NCBI RefSeq assembly: GCF_000974485.1
Contig: NZ_BBOM01000006.1
Span: 620,001 to 684,000 of the forward strand
From: Streptomyces sp. NBRC 109706
GTDB lineage: Bacteria; Actinomycetota; Actinomycetes; Streptomycetales; Streptomycetaceae
DNA length: 64,000 bases
Reading direction: 5' to 3'
Under the pieces are notes generated by a model. The model searched no databases and was not told the DNA's origin. It worked only from the letters and a program-made list of their open reading frames with translations. Every line of letters begins with the position of its first letter. Position 1 is the stretch's first letter. Position numbers and translations under genes: made by a program. Shown here one piece after another: positions 16,938-26,079 of the stretch.

Positions 16938-17402
16938 ATGACCACGTTCAAGTCCCGGCTGCGGGGCGATCTGACGGCAGCGATCAAGGAACGCGACGAG
17001 CTGCGGTCCGCGACTCTTCGGATGGTGCTGACCGCGATCACCACGGAGGAGGTCTCGGGCAAGAGCGCCCGTGAACTCTCCGACGACGAGGTGCGGAAGG
17101 TGCTCGCGCGCGAGGCGAAGAAGCGTCGCGAGGCGGCCGAGGCGTTCGACAAGGGGGGCCGCGCCGACCGGGCCGATCGGGAGCGGGCCGAGGGGGAGGT
17201 CCTGGCCGAGTACCTGCCCAGGCAGCTGACCGACGAGGAGCTCGCGTCGGTGGTCGACGAGGCGGTCGCCGAGGCCAGGGCGCAGGGCGTTGAGGGGCCC
17301 CGGGCCATGGGCGCGGTGATGAAGATCGTGAACCCGAAGGTCGCCGGGGTGGCCGAGGGCGGCCGGGTGGCCGCGGCGGTGAAGAAGGCACTGGCCGGCT
17401 GA
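16938..17402 (+). CDS. GatB/YqeY domain protein
   Basis: This 154-residue protein matches the YqeY family in length and content: KSRLRGDLTAAIKERDELRSATLRMVLTAI at the start, LAREAKKRREAAEAFDKGGR in the middle, EVLAEYLPRQLTDEEL, and a C-terminal GAVMKIVNPKVAG. The domain resembles the tail domain of the GatB amidotransferase subunit and may contact tRNA, but the cellular role is not settled. ATG at 16938 was preferred over ATG at 16929 because it gives the usual family N-terminus; no strong ribosome-binding site is seen. A strong terminator follows 12 bp after the stop. Confidence 0.85.
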   Translation: MTTFKSRLRGDLTAAIKERDELRSATLRMVLTAITTEEVSGKSARELSDDEVRKVLAREAKKRREAAEAFDKGGRADRADRERAEGEVLAEYLPRQLTDEELASVVDEAVAEARAQGVEGPRAMGAVMKIVNPKVAGVAEGGRVAAAVKKALAG

Positions 17403-17414
17403 CCGTCACAACGA

Positions 17415-17456
17415 ACAACGGGGCGCCCCAACCGACTGGTCGGGGCGCCCCGTTGT
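17415..17456. terminator. Strong bidirectional terminator
   Basis: Perfect 15-bp arms (ACAACGGGGCGCCCC at 17415-17429 and its complement at 17442-17456) enclose a 12-base loop. It separates the convergent YqeY-like and penicillin-binding protein genes. Confidence 0.88.
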
Positions 17457-17481
17457 ATGCGGTGCGGGTGACGGTACGCCG

Positions 17482-19803
17482 TCAGTCCCGTTGGGTGCCG
17501 ACGCCGTCCCTGAACGTGCCCGGGGGGAACTCGATCTCGTCCCAGTCGGTCGGCAGCTCGGGCAGCGTTTCGTTGGTGCCGTCCTCGCCCGGGTCCGGGG
17601 ACAGCCGGTTCTCCGGGCCGTCGTCGTTCCGGTTCCGGTCCCGATCGCGGTCCCTGTCGCGGTCGCGGTCCCGATCGCGGTCACGGCCCCGGTCGTCGTC
17701 GTCCTCGTCCTCGTCGTTCTCGGCACGGGGCACCTCGACCTGGGTGAAGCTGGTCGGCGCGACGCCCGCGAGGGCGCCCGTCATCGCCTGGCGCCAGATG
17801 GGCCCGGCGACGCCGGCGCCGCTGGCCCGCTCGTAGAACTGGCCGCCGATGGTGATGTTCTCCATCGGCATCAACGTCTGGTCGCCGCCGACCCGGACCG
17901 CCGTGGAGAGCTGCGGCGTGTAGCCGACGAACCAGACGTTCTTCCGCTCGTCGGTGGTGCCGGTCTTCCCCGCGTTGTCGCGGTCGGTGAGGCCCACGGC
18001 CTGGCCGGTGCCGTCCTCGATCACGCCGCGCAGCATCATGTTGATGGTCTGCGCGGTCCTGGCTCCCATGACCTGGGTGCACTCGGAGCCGGGAACGCTC
18101 AGCTCCTCGCCGTCCGCGTTGGTCACGCCGGTGATCGCGATCGGCTCGCAGTAGGTGCCCTCGTTGGCGAAGGCCGCGTAGGCGCTGGCCATCATCAGCG
18201 GCGTGGTCTCCTGGCCGCCGAGGGTGACGGACGGGTTGGCCTCAAGCGGTTCGTCGCTGCCGCGCTCGACGCCGAGCCTGGCGGCCATGGTGATGGTCTC
18301 GCAGAGGCCGGCCTCGCGCTCCAGCTCGGCGAAGTAGGTGTTGATGGACTGACCGAGCGCATCGGTCATATCCCATTCGCCCGTTTCGTCCTCGCGCTCG
18401 TTCTTCAGCGTCCACTCGCGCTCCTCGGCGGACCCGCGCGGCACGCCGTCGCAGTCGCGGAAGTCGGCCATCGGCAACGTGATCTCGTGGTCGGTCTCGT
18501 AGGTCTGCGCCGGGGAGATGCCCCGCTCAAGGGCGGCGGCCGCGGTGAACGGCTTGAAGGTCGAGCCCGGCTGGAAGCCGTAGGCGGTGCCGCCCATCTC
18601 CGACGAGACGGTGAGGTTGATGCTGGTCTCGTTCTCGCCGTAGCCATAGGGGCGGCTCTGCGCCATGGAGACGATATGCCCCGAACCGGGCTCGACCTGG
18701 ACGACCGCCGCCGTGACCGGCTCGGACGCGCTCGCGCCGTCCCGCGCGGCCTGGGCCGCCGCCTGCTGGGCCTGGGGGCGCAGCGTCGTCCTGATCGTCA
18801 TGCCGCCGAGCGCCCACTGGGCCTGGCGCTCCTCGTTGGTCTCGCCGAAGACGGGGTTCCTGAGGAACTCGTGGCGGACGTACTCGCAGAAGAAGCCGGC
18901 CTCGTTGGTGGCGGTGATGCAGCCGTTCCTGGCCTCGCTGATGGCCAGGCCGAGATCGGCGGCCTTCGCCTCCTCCGCCTCGGCCTCCGTGATGTCGCCC
19001 ACTTCCAGCATGCGGTTGAGCACGGTGTTACGTCGGTCTATCGCGGCCTGCTCGTTACTGACCGGGTCGTACTGGCTGGGCGACTGGACCAGACCGGCGA
19101 GCAGCGCCGCCTCGTGCAGTTCGAGGTCGGCGGCCGACTTGGAGAAGTACCGCTGGGAGGCCGCCTCGACGCCGTACGCCTGCTGGCCGAAGTACGTGAT
19201 GTTGAGATAGTTCTCCAGGATCTGGTCCTTGGACAGCTCCTGTTCGAGCTGTATCGCGTACTTCATCTCGCGGATCTTGCGCCCGAGCCCCGCGGCGCCC
19301 GACTGCGTGGTGGCCTCGGCCACCGCCTCCTGGTCCTCGCCGGCCGCCTCGACGAAGACGTTCTTCACATACTGCTGGGTGAGCGTCGAGGCGCCCTCGG
19401 AGACGCCGCCGGACTCCAGGTTGCGGTTCAGCGCCCGCAGGATGCCGCGCAGGTCGACGGCGCCGTGCTCATAGAACCGGGCGTCCTCGATGGCGACGAT
19501 GGCGTCCCGCAGATCCTCCGCCATGGCGTCGAACGGGACCACCGTGCGGTCCCTGAAGTAGACGTCGGCGATCTTGTTGCCCTCGGCGTCCAGAATGGTG
19601 GTCTTCTGGCTCAGCGGCGGGCGCTTCATCATGGCCGGGATCTCGTCGAACCCCTGCGCGGTGCCACGCGCGGCGAGGCCCAGCGCTCCGACGGCCGGCA
19701 GGGCGAGCCCCGCGAGCACGCCTCCGGCCAACACGCTGACTCCGAGGAACTTGGCCACCTGCTGAATCGCGCTCAGCCCGCCACCAGGACGCTTCCTACC
19801 CAT
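17482..19803 (-). CDS. Bifunctional class A penicillin-binding protein (GT51 transglycosylase/transpeptidase)
   Basis: This 773-residue protein has one N-terminal membrane helix (about 17-45) and acts outside the cytoplasmic membrane. The GT51 glycosyltransferase shows VAIEDARFYEHGAVD (catalytic Glu), GASTLTQQYVKN and KYAIQLEQELSKDQILENYLN. The transpeptidase has the active-site serine in GSTFKPFT (SxxK), a second motif in GQSINTYF (SxN) and KTGTTDE (KTG). It polymerises and crosslinks peptidoglycan. The C-terminal tail is acidic and then a striking run of Arg-Asp dipeptides (about residues 705-725) before a Glu/Pro-rich end. The wblA gene lies divergently upstream, the usual Streptomyces arrangement. 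Confidence 0.93.
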   Translation of the reverse strand: MGRKRPGGGLSAIQQVAKFLGVSVLAGGVLAGLALPAVGALGLAARGTAQGFDEIPAMMKRPPLSQKTTILDAEGNKIADVYFRDRTVVPFDAMAEDLRDAIVAIEDARFYEHGAVDLRGILRALNRNLESGGVSEGASTLTQQYVKNVFVEAAGEDQEAVAEATTQSGAAGLGRKIREMKYAIQLEQELSKDQILENYLNITYFGQQAYGVEAASQRYFSKSAADLELHEAALLAGLVQSPSQYDPVSNEQAAIDRRNTVLNRMLEVGDITEAEAEEAKAADLGLAISEARNGCITATNEAGFFCEYVRHEFLRNPVFGETNEERQAQWALGGMTIRTTLRPQAQQAAAQAARDGASASEPVTAAVVQVEPGSGHIVSMAQSRPYGYGENETSINLTVSSEMGGTAYGFQPGSTFKPFTAAAALERGISPAQTYETDHEITLPMADFRDCDGVPRGSAEEREWTLKNEREDETGEWDMTDALGQSINTYFAELEREAGLCETITMAARLGVERGSDEPLEANPSVTLGGQETTPLMMASAYAAFANEGTYCEPIAITGVTNADGEELSVPGSECTQVMGARTAQTINMMLRGVIEDGTGQAVGLTDRDNAGKTGTTDERKNVWFVGYTPQLSTAVRVGGDQTLMPMENITIGGQFYERASGAGVAGPIWRQAMTGALAGVAPTSFTQVEVPRAENDEDEDDDDRGRDRDRDRDRDRDRDRDRNRNDDGPENRLSPDPGEDGTNETLPELPTDWDEIEFPPGTFRDGVGTQRD

Positions 19804-20153
19804 GGGGACCAGCCTACGTTCTCAAACGCCGGACAGGGCCTCGGGTGTTCGCCTAGGCTTCTTACCGTTCACACAAAGCGCCACCAGTCAAGCGCGGCTT
19901 CACCCGTAGGGGTGACATGGCAAAGAGGTTGTGCCGCATCTCCACATCTCTCTCCGGTGCCCTGACCTGCCGCTCTGAACATTCACCCAGTCGAGTGACT
20001 TCAGCCTTCCCATAGTCCGATCGGGCCATTCAAGATTAGGCCCACTGGGGGTGTTGTGGTCTGGCAGCCTTCCGTAACGTCCTCAACTGGCAAGGGTGAA
20101 TATGCCACTTGCCGCCGTGGGGGAGCCTCGATTCGGGAGAGGACGGCACCGGC
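19804..20153. promoter_or_regulatory. Divergent region between the PBP gene and wblA
   Basis: A 350-bp gene-free stretch must hold the promoters of both genes. It is AT-richer than its surroundings, especially 19855-20060 (ACCGTTCACACAAAGC; TGAACATTCACC), as expected for the long, multi-regulator upstream region of wblA. No single operator can be assigned. Confidence 0.5.
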
Positions 20154-20507
20154 ATGGGCTGGGTTACCGACTGGAGTGCGCAGGCGGCCTGTCGCACAAC
20201 AGATCCGGATGAGTTGTTCGTTCAGGGTGCGGCACAGAACCGCGCCAAGGTGGTCTGCACCGGTTGTCCGGTGCGCACGGAGTGCCTCGCCGACGCGTTG
20301 GACAACCGTGTGGAGTTCGGCGTGTGGGGCGGGATGACGGAGCGCGAACGGCGTGCGCTGCTGCGCAGGCGCCCCACGGTCACCTCGTGGCGCCGCCTGT
20401 TGGAGACCGCGCGCACGGAGTACGAGCGCAGCGTGCGGTACAGCCAGGGCGCCCGCTACGAGGACTCCTACGACGAGTCCTTCGAGGAGTGGGCCAACGT
20501 GGGATAA
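20154..20507 (+). CDS. wblA: WhiB-family iron-sulfur regulator WblA
   Basis: This 117-residue protein is nearly invariant WblA: it starts MGWVTDWSAQAACRTTDPDE and carries the four [4Fe-4S] ligands (one Cys in AACRTT and three in VVCTGCPVRTEC). The turn GVWGGMTERERRALLRRRP, common to WhiB proteins, is followed by the WblA-specific VTSWRRLLETARTEYERS. In Streptomyces WblA is a pleiotropic regulator that promotes sporulation and represses antibiotic synthesis. ATG at 20154 gives the conserved start, with GAGAGGA upstream; an upstream in-frame start at 20109 adds residues outside the family. The acidic Tyr/Glu tail is more variable than the core. Confidence 0.93.
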   Translation: MGWVTDWSAQAACRTTDPDELFVQGAAQNRAKVVCTGCPVRTECLADALDNRVEFGVWGGMTERERRALLRRRPTVTSWRRLLETARTEYERSVRYSQGARYEDSYDESFEEWANVG

Positions 20508-21024
20508 GCGAAGGTGCGCGGATAGGCAGCGAATAAGCGCGAACATGCGAAACGGTGTTCGTCTCTTGCGTGTTCCGCTCGCTGATGTGCGGTTCCGCGC
20601 AATCACGGCAAGAAAGTGATCGCCGTGCCGGGAGGGGCGGGTCAACGTTGGCGGCCTTGCCAACGTTGGAAACGCGCGAAACGGTGAGTGTGGCGATGCC
20701 GCGCGCCGGCGCGCACCACTCGGAATCGTAGGGCGCGCATAACGGTGGTTCGCGCCGTTGTGGCGCTATGCAACGCGAGTGGCGCTTGTGGCGGGCCGGG
20801 TAAAGGTCGCGGATTGCGTCGGGCAATGGCCGCTCGGCCGCCGCGAGGTCGCCCGAGGTTCGCCGCGAGGCCGCCCGGGATTGGTCAGGATCGCTCGCCG
20901 CGAGGCGCCACGCGTTCGTTTCTGCCCGGATCGTGGCTGTTCGGGGTGGTTTTCGGCGTGCGCGGGATCGCTCGGGCGCCGCGCCGCCCAGTCCTGGCGC
21001 TCCCGTGGCTGGCTGGCCGGCTCG
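20508..21024. promoter_or_regulatory. Gene-free stretch after wblA with a perfect inverted repeat and a repeated 11-mer
   Basis: About 520 bp hold no convincing gene. A perfect 10-bp inverted repeat, CAACGTTGGC (20643-20652) and GCCAACGTTG (20659-20668) around a 6-base loop, may terminate wblA or serve as an operator. GCGAAACGGTG occurs at 20547-20557 and again at 20676-20686. The right half (20760-21024) is featureless GC-rich DNA beyond the convergent ATPase gene. Confidence 0.5.
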
Positions 21025-22416
21025 TCAGCCCAGGAGTTCGCCGATGGCGCGGAGCCCCGCCAGATCGTGGACATCGGCCGGCAGCGCCGCCACCTCGACC
21101 ACCGGCACCTTCGGATGCAGCGCGGTGAAGCGCGCCCTGGTGCGGCTCTCACGCGCCAACTGGCGCATGTGCTCGGCATGAACCCGCAGCAGGCCGGCGG
21201 CCACGGCGTCCACGGGATCGGCGGGGGGCGCAACCGTCGGGGATGAGCGCTGGGGGGAGCGCGCTTCGGGAGAGCGACGGCTGGGCGGCTGAACCCGCTC
21301 GGAGCCGGATGTGTTTGTCGGCCCGGTCTCTGTCTGCCCGGTCGGATCATCGGCCATGCCGTCGGGCACAAGATTTTTTGCCGCCGGGCGCCCCGACGGG
21401 CTCCCGGTCTCCGGCGATTCGGCCGTCTCCAGCGATTCGGCGGCGGCCAGCGCGCGTTCGGCGCTCAGCTCGGCGGCGTCCGAGGCGTGGACCCGGTTGA
21501 GCACCAGACCGGCCAGCGGCATGCGGTCGGCGGCCAGCCGCTCGACGAAGTAGGCGGCCTCGCGCAGCGCGTCCCGCTCGGGCGCCGCCACCACAAGGAA
21601 CGCGGTCCCGGGGGCCTGGAGCAGCCGGTACGTGGCGTCCGCGCGGCTGCGGAAGCCGCCGAAGGTGGTGTCCAACGCGGCGACAAAGGCCTGCACATCG
21701 CGGATCAGGCCGGCCCCCACCACCTTGTCGAGGGTGCCGGTGAAGCGGGACAGGCCCGCCAGGCCCAGATCCATCACCTTGCGGCCGGCGCGACCGCCCA
21801 CCTTCGCCGGGCCCATCAGCACCCGGATGAACCGTCCGTCCAGAAACGAGCCGAGCCGCTGGGGCGCGTCCAGGAAGTCGAGCGCCGAACGGCTCGGCGG
21901 CGTGTCGACAACGATCAGGTCCCACTCGTCCCGGGCCACCAGCTGGCCCAGCTTCTCCATCGCCATGTACTCCTGGGTGCCGGCGAAGCCGGCGGAGAGC
22001 GACTGGTAGAAGGGGTTCTCCAGAATGGCCCTGGCCCTGGCCGGTTCGGCGTGCGCCTCGACGGTCTCGTCGAAGGTGCGCTTCATGTCCAGCATCATGG
22101 CGAACAGCTCGCCGCCCGCCGCGCCGTCGATGCCGGGCACCCGGCGCGGCACGTTGTCCAACTCGGCCAGCCCCATCGACTGCGCCAGGCGGCGTGCGGG
22201 GTCGATCGTCAACACCACGACGCGCCGGCCCCGTTCGGCCGCGCGCAGGCCCAGGGCGGCGGCCGTGGTGGTCTTGCCGACGCCCCCCGAGCCGCAGCAG
22301 ACCACGATGCGGGTCGCGGCCTCGTCCAGGAGCGGGTCGAGGCGAAGCGGTGGAACGTCGGCGACCACGGCGTCCCCGGCCGGTCCTTCCTCCCGCATGG
22401 GGTTCACCGGGGTCAT
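21025..22416 (-). CDS. ArsA/GET3-like ATPase (second of the pair)
   Basis: This 463-residue protein is of the ArsA/MinD P-loop type. The deviant Walker A is CCGSGGVGKTTTAAALG (about 39-55), switch I lies in LTIDPARRLAQSMGL, the A-loop/Walker B-like segment is DEWDLIVVDTPPSRSALDFL, and APERDALREAAYFVERL follows. A low-complexity Ser/Pro/Thr insert (about 320-395) precedes a conserved C-terminal segment ending LRAIGELLG. ATG at 22416 has GGAGGAGGAG five bases upstream. Actinobacterial pairs of these ATPases sit beside whiB-like genes; the cargo is unknown and arsenite transport is not implied because the Cys metal site is not evident. It forms an operon with the upstream ATPase gene. Confidence 0.87.
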   Translation of the reverse strand: MTPVNPMREEGPAGDAVVADVPPLRLDPLLDEAATRIVVCCGSGGVGKTTTAAALGLRAAERGRRVVVLTIDPARRLAQSMGLAELDNVPRRVPGIDGAAGGELFAMMLDMKRTFDETVEAHAEPARARAILENPFYQSLSAGFAGTQEYMAMEKLGQLVARDEWDLIVVDTPPSRSALDFLDAPQRLGSFLDGRFIRVLMGPAKVGGRAGRKVMDLGLAGLSRFTGTLDKVVGAGLIRDVQAFVAALDTTFGGFRSRADATYRLLQAPGTAFLVVAAPERDALREAAYFVERLAADRMPLAGLVLNRVHASDAAELSAERALAAAESLETAESPETGSPSGRPAAKNLVPDGMADDPTGQTETGPTNTSGSERVQPPSRRSPEARSPQRSSPTVAPPADPVDAVAAGLLRVHAEHMRQLARESRTRARFTALHPKVPVVEVAALPADVHDLAGLRAIGELLG

Positions 22417-22483
22417 CGGGCTCCTCCTCCGGTCGGCGCGGTGTCCGCGACGGCGTGGGCGGTCCTGGCGGCCGGGGGCGTGG

Positions 22484-23443
22484 TCACCACGGGTGTTCCC
22501 GCAACCGACGGGCCTGCCGGTAGAGGCCGGCCAGGTCGGCGCCCTCGGCGAGCAGCGGCAGCTCACGCAGCGGCAGGCCCAGGGCCGCCAACTCGGCGCG
22601 CCGGGCCGCCTCAAGCCGGGTGCGCTCGGCGCGCGCCGCGCCCTCCGCGAGCAGCGGCTCGACCAGGCGTTCCGCGTTGGGTAGCCCGGCGCGGCGCAGC
22701 GCGTCGGCCAACGCAGCCCGGTCGGCCGCCGCGGGGGCGCCAGCCGGGGCCGGGACCGGCGGCCGGACCAGGTTGACGATCACGGCGCCGACCGGGAGTT
22801 CGGCGGCGCGCAGCTCGGCGACGCCGTCGGCGGTCTCCTGGACCGGCATCTCCTCCAGCAGCGTCACCAGATGGACGGCGGTCTCGGCCGACCGCAGCAC
22901 CCGCATCACGGCCTGGGCCTGGTGGTGGACGGGCCCCATCCGGGCCAGCCCGGCGATCTCGTGGTTGACCCCGAGGAACCGGGCGATCCGACCGGTCGGC
23001 GGGGCGTCCATCACCACCGCGTCGTACACGAAGCCACCGTCGGGCCGGCGCCGCCTGACCGCCTCGCACGCCTTGCCGGTGAGCAGCACATCGCGCAGCC
23101 CGGGGGCGATGGTGGTGGCGAAGTCGATGGCGCCGATCCGGCGCAGCGCCCGGCCGGCGCCGCCCAGCTTGTAGAACATCTGGAGATAGTCGAGCAGGGC
23201 CCGCTCGGCGTCGATGGCCAGCGCGTACACCTCCCCGCCGCCGGGGCCGATCGCGATGCGACGCTCCTCGTAGGGCAGCGCCTCGGTCTCGAAGAGCTGG
23301 GCGATGCCCTGGCGGCCCTCGACCTCGACCAGCAGGGTGCGCCGCCCCTCGTCGGCCAGCGCCAGCGCGAGCGCGGCGGCGACGGTGGTCTTTCCCGTGC
23401 CGCCCTTACCGCTGACCACGTGCAGTCTGCGTTCTGGGGTCAC
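22484..23443 (-). CDS. ArsA/GET3-like ATPase (first of the pair)
   Basis: This 319-residue P-loop ATPase has deviant Walker A VVSGKGGTGKTTVAAALA (about 9-26), VEVEGRQGIAQLFE, and VMDAPPTGRIARFL as the switch II/Walker B region, with VTLLEEMPVQETADGV further on. It is a single-domain ArsA relative without the duplicated ATPase of bacterial ArsA. GTG at 23443 starts it. The stop lies 67 bp before the start of the second ATPase gene, so the two are probably co-transcribed and may act as a heteromeric pair. It is divergent from the small DUF4177 gene, with about 90 bp between them. Confidence 0.87.
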   Translation of the reverse strand: MTPERRLHVVSGKGGTGKTTVAAALALALADEGRRTLLVEVEGRQGIAQLFETEALPYEERRIAIGPGGGEVYALAIDAERALLDYLQMFYKLGGAGRALRRIGAIDFATTIAPGLRDVLLTGKACEAVRRRRPDGGFVYDAVVMDAPPTGRIARFLGVNHEIAGLARMGPVHHQAQAVMRVLRSAETAVHLVTLLEEMPVQETADGVAELRAAELPVGAVIVNLVRPPVPAPAGAPAAADRAALADALRRAGLPNAERLVEPLLAEGAARAERTRLEAARRAELAALGLPLRELPLLAEGADLAGLYRQARRLREHPW

Positions 23444-23533
23444 GCCGGCGAGCCTAACGACCCCACGTTACGGGCCCGCTCGCGGAGGCCGTTCGTGGGG
23501 CCGCTGTCGGTGGTGGTGGCTAGAGTGTCGGCC

Positions 23534-23692
23534 ATGAAGAAGTGGGAATACGTGACGGTGCCGCTCCTGGTCCACGCGACCAAGCAGATTCTGGACAACT
23601 GGGGCGAGGACGGCTGGGAGTTGGTGCAGGTCGTGCCGGGCCCCAACGCCGAGCAGCTGGTGGCCTACCTCAAGCGCGAGAAGCAGGCGTGA
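23534..23692 (+). CDS. Small DUF4177-family protein
   Basis: This 52-residue protein begins MKKWEYVTVPLLVHATKQIL and ends LVAYLKREKQA, with the family's NWGEDGWELVQVVPG centre. No function is established for DUF4177; the fold is a small alpha/beta unit. Its TGA overlaps the GTG of the RidA gene by four bases (GTGA), so the two are translationally coupled. A conserved tiny gene here is typical of Streptomyces genomes. Confidence 0.88.
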   Translation: MKKWEYVTVPLLVHATKQILDNWGEDGWELVQVVPGPNAEQLVAYLKREKQA

Positions 23693-24165
23693 GCTCGGTG
23701 AGCGGGGTCGAGGAGCGGCTGGCCGGGCTGGGGTTGGCGCTGCCGCCGGTGGTTCCGCCGGTGGCCGCCTATGTGCCGGCCGTGGCCAGCGGCAACTACG
23801 TGTACACCTCGGGCCAGGTGCCGCTGGTCGACGGCGAGCTGCCGGTGGCGGGGAAGGTCGGCGCCGAGGTCACGCCCGAGCAGGCCAAGGACCTGGCGCG
23901 GATCTGCGCGCTCAACGCCCTCGCCGCGGTGAAGTCGGTGGCCGGCGATCTGGATCGGGTGGCCAGGGTGGTCAAGGTGCTGGGCTTTGTGGCCTCGGCG
24001 CCCGGGTTCACCGGGCAGCCGCAGGTGATCAACGGCGCCAGCGAGCTGTTGGGGGAGGTCTTCGGCGAGCGCGGCCGGCACGCGCGCAGCGCGGTCGGGG
24101 TGGCGGTGCTGCCGCTGGACGCGCCGGTGGAGGTCGAGGTGCAGGTGGAGCTGATCGACGGCTGA
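23689..24165 (+). CDS. RidA-family (YjgF/YER057c/UK114) protein
   Basis: This 158-residue protein has the RidA fold signatures: YVPAVASGNYVYTSGQVPLVDG near the start, QAKDLARICALNALAAVKSV, VVKVLGFVASAPGFTGQPQV, and the closing GRHARSAVGVAVLPLDAPVEVEVQVELI. The conserved RidA arginine is present in HARSAVG. Members hydrolyse reactive enamine/imine intermediates made by PLP enzymes, but the longer YjgF-like members such as this one (about 155 residues) are less defined. GTG at 23689 overlaps the preceding stop. Confidence 0.87.
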   Translation: MSSVSGVEERLAGLGLALPPVVPPVAAYVPAVASGNYVYTSGQVPLVDGELPVAGKVGAEVTPEQAKDLARICALNALAAVKSVAGDLDRVARVVKVLGFVASAPGFTGQPQVINGASELLGEVFGERGRHARSAVGVAVLPLDAPVEVEVQVELIDG

Positions 24166-24216
24166 GCCCTCCGCCGCCCGGGTGCGCGGTCGGTGGCTTC
24201 GGGTAGAACTGACCGC

Positions 24217-26079
24217 ATGACTGATTCCGTGTCCGACGACCCAGGGAACGAGCGCACGTCCGACGGCCGCACGTCCGGCGGCCCCTCCGAAGTCCCCGAC
24301 TGGGAGCTGCGGTTCAGGGCGCCCCGGGTGAGCCTGCCGCGCTGGGCCCGCGAGGCGCCCGACCGTTCGCTCTTTGTCTCCGATGTCACCGGCACCTTCG
24401 AGCTGTACACCTGGGACCGCGCCACCGATGCGCGGCGGCAGGCCACCGACCGGCCCAATGGCACGGTCTCGGGCGGTCTTTCGCCGGACGGCGAGTGGGT
24501 CTGGTGGTTCGACGACACGGACGGCGACGAGTTCGGCGTCTGGCGGCGGCAGCCGTTCCACGGCGGGCCCGACGAGCCGGCCGTGCCCGGGCTCGCCGCC
24601 GCCTACCCCAGCGGTCTGGCCCTCGGCCGGGACGGCACGGTGGTGGTCGGGCGGGACACGGAGGAGGACGGCACCACTCTCCATGTGCGGCTCCCCGGCG
24701 CCGCCGAGCCCACGGAGATCTACCGGCACCGGCAGTCCGCCGGCGTCGGCGCCCTCTCCTACGACGCCTCGCTGTTGGCCGTCGAGCACACCGAGCACGG
24801 CGACGCCATGCACTCCGCGCTGCGGGTGATCCGGCTGGACGGTTCGCCCGTCGCCGAGTTGGACGACACGGCGGGCGGCACGGTCGAGTCGGGCCTCTCC
24901 GCGTTGGGCTTCGCCCCGCTGGCCGGAGACAGCCGGCTGCTCGTGGGCCATCAGCGGCACGGCCGCTGGGAGCCCCTGCTGTGGGATCCGCTCACCGGCG
25001 AGCAGCGCGAGCTGGCCCTGGGGCTGCCGGGCGATCTGCACGCCGAGTGGTATCCGGACGGCTCGGCGCTGCTGGTCGCGCACAGCTATCAGGCCCGCGA
25101 CGAGCTGTACCGCTACGGCCTGGCGGACGGTGGGTTGACCCGCCTCGACACCCCGGCCGGCACCATCTCCGGCGCCACGGCCCGCCCTGACGGCGAGGTG
25201 GAGTTCCTGTGGTCGTCGGCGGCCGAGCCGCCCCAGGTGCGGTCGACGACGGGGCGGACGGTGCTTGAGCCGCCCGGCAGCAGGGCGCCGAGGTCGGTGC
25301 CGGTGACGGACGCCTGGGTGGAAGGACCCGGCGGCAAGGTCCACGCGCTGGTGCAACAGCCCCCGGGCGAGGGCCCGTTCCCCACCGTGTTCGATATCCA
25401 CGGCGGTCCGACGGCGCATGACAGCGATGCCTTCACCGCGGGGATGGCGGCCTGGGTGGACCACGGTTTCGCGGTGGTCAGGGTCAACTACCGGGGATCC
25501 ACGGGCTATGGCCGCGCCTGGACGGACGCGCTCAAGATCCGCGTCGGCCTGATCGAGCTGGAGGACATCGCCGCCGTCCGGGAGTGGGCCGTCGCCTCGG
25601 GGCTGGCCGATCCGGAGCGGCTGGTGCTCACCGGCGGGTCCTGGGGCGGCTATCTCACCCTGCTCGGCATCGGCACCCAGCCGAAGAACTGGGCGGTCGG
25701 CGTCGCCGTCGTCCCCGTCGCCGACTATGTCGCGGCCTACGAGGACGAGATGGAGGCGCTCAAGGCGATGGACCGCACGCTGCTGGGCGGCTCGCCCGAC
25801 GAGGTCCCGGACCGCTGGGCCGCGTCCTCGCCGATCACCTATGTCGACGATGTGCGGGCCCCGGTCTATATCTCGGCCGGCGTCAACGACCCCCGCTGCC
25901 CGATCCGCCAGATCGAGAACTATGTGGAGAGGCTGACGGAGCGCGGGCACCCCCTTGAGGTGTACCGCTATGACGCGGGGCACGGATCGCTGGTGGTGGA
26001 GGAGCGGATCAAGCAGGTGGCGCAGGAGATCAGGTTCGTGCGAGATCATCTGCCGGGCGGTCCGGCGGCAGCCCGCTAG
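24217..26079 (+). CDS. S9 (prolyl oligopeptidase) family serine peptidase
   Basis: This 620-residue cytoplasmic-type protein has an N-terminal beta-propeller-like part (about 40-370; repeated SPDGEWVWWF and YPDGSALLVAHSY patterns) and a C-terminal alpha/beta hydrolase domain. The hydrolase shows FDIHGGPTAHDSDAF, the nucleophile in TGGSWGGYLTLLG (Ser about 472), an acidic member in SAGVNDPRCPI, and the histidine in YDAGHGSLV. It cleaves short peptides, usually dipeptides or acylated N-termini. ATG at 24217 lacks a good ribosome-binding site, and a TAGAACT box lies about nine bases upstream, so the message may be nearly leaderless. The last 50 bp overlap the convergent SURF1 gene. Confidence 0.9.
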   Translation: MTDSVSDDPGNERTSDGRTSGGPSEVPDWELRFRAPRVSLPRWAREAPDRSLFVSDVTGTFELYTWDRATDARRQATDRPNGTVSGGLSPDGEWVWWFDDTDGDEFGVWRRQPFHGGPDEPAVPGLAAAYPSGLALGRDGTVVVGRDTEEDGTTLHVRLPGAAEPTEIYRHRQSAGVGALSYDASLLAVEHTEHGDAMHSALRVIRLDGSPVAELDDTAGGTVESGLSALGFAPLAGDSRLLVGHQRHGRWEPLLWDPLTGEQRELALGLPGDLHAEWYPDGSALLVAHSYQARDELYRYGLADGGLTRLDTPAGTISGATARPDGEVEFLWSSAAEPPQVRSTTGRTVLEPPGSRAPRSVPVTDAWVEGPGGKVHALVQQPPGEGPFPTVFDIHGGPTAHDSDAFTAGMAAWVDHGFAVVRVNYRGSTGYGRAWTDALKIRVGLIELEDIAAVREWAVASGLADPERLVLTGGSWGGYLTLLGIGTQPKNWAVGVAVVPVADYVAAYEDEMEALKAMDRTLLGGSPDEVPDRWAASSPITYVDDVRAPVYISAGVNDPRCPIRQIENYVERLTERGHPLEVYRYDAGHGSLVVEERIKQVAQEIRFVRDHLPGGPAAAR

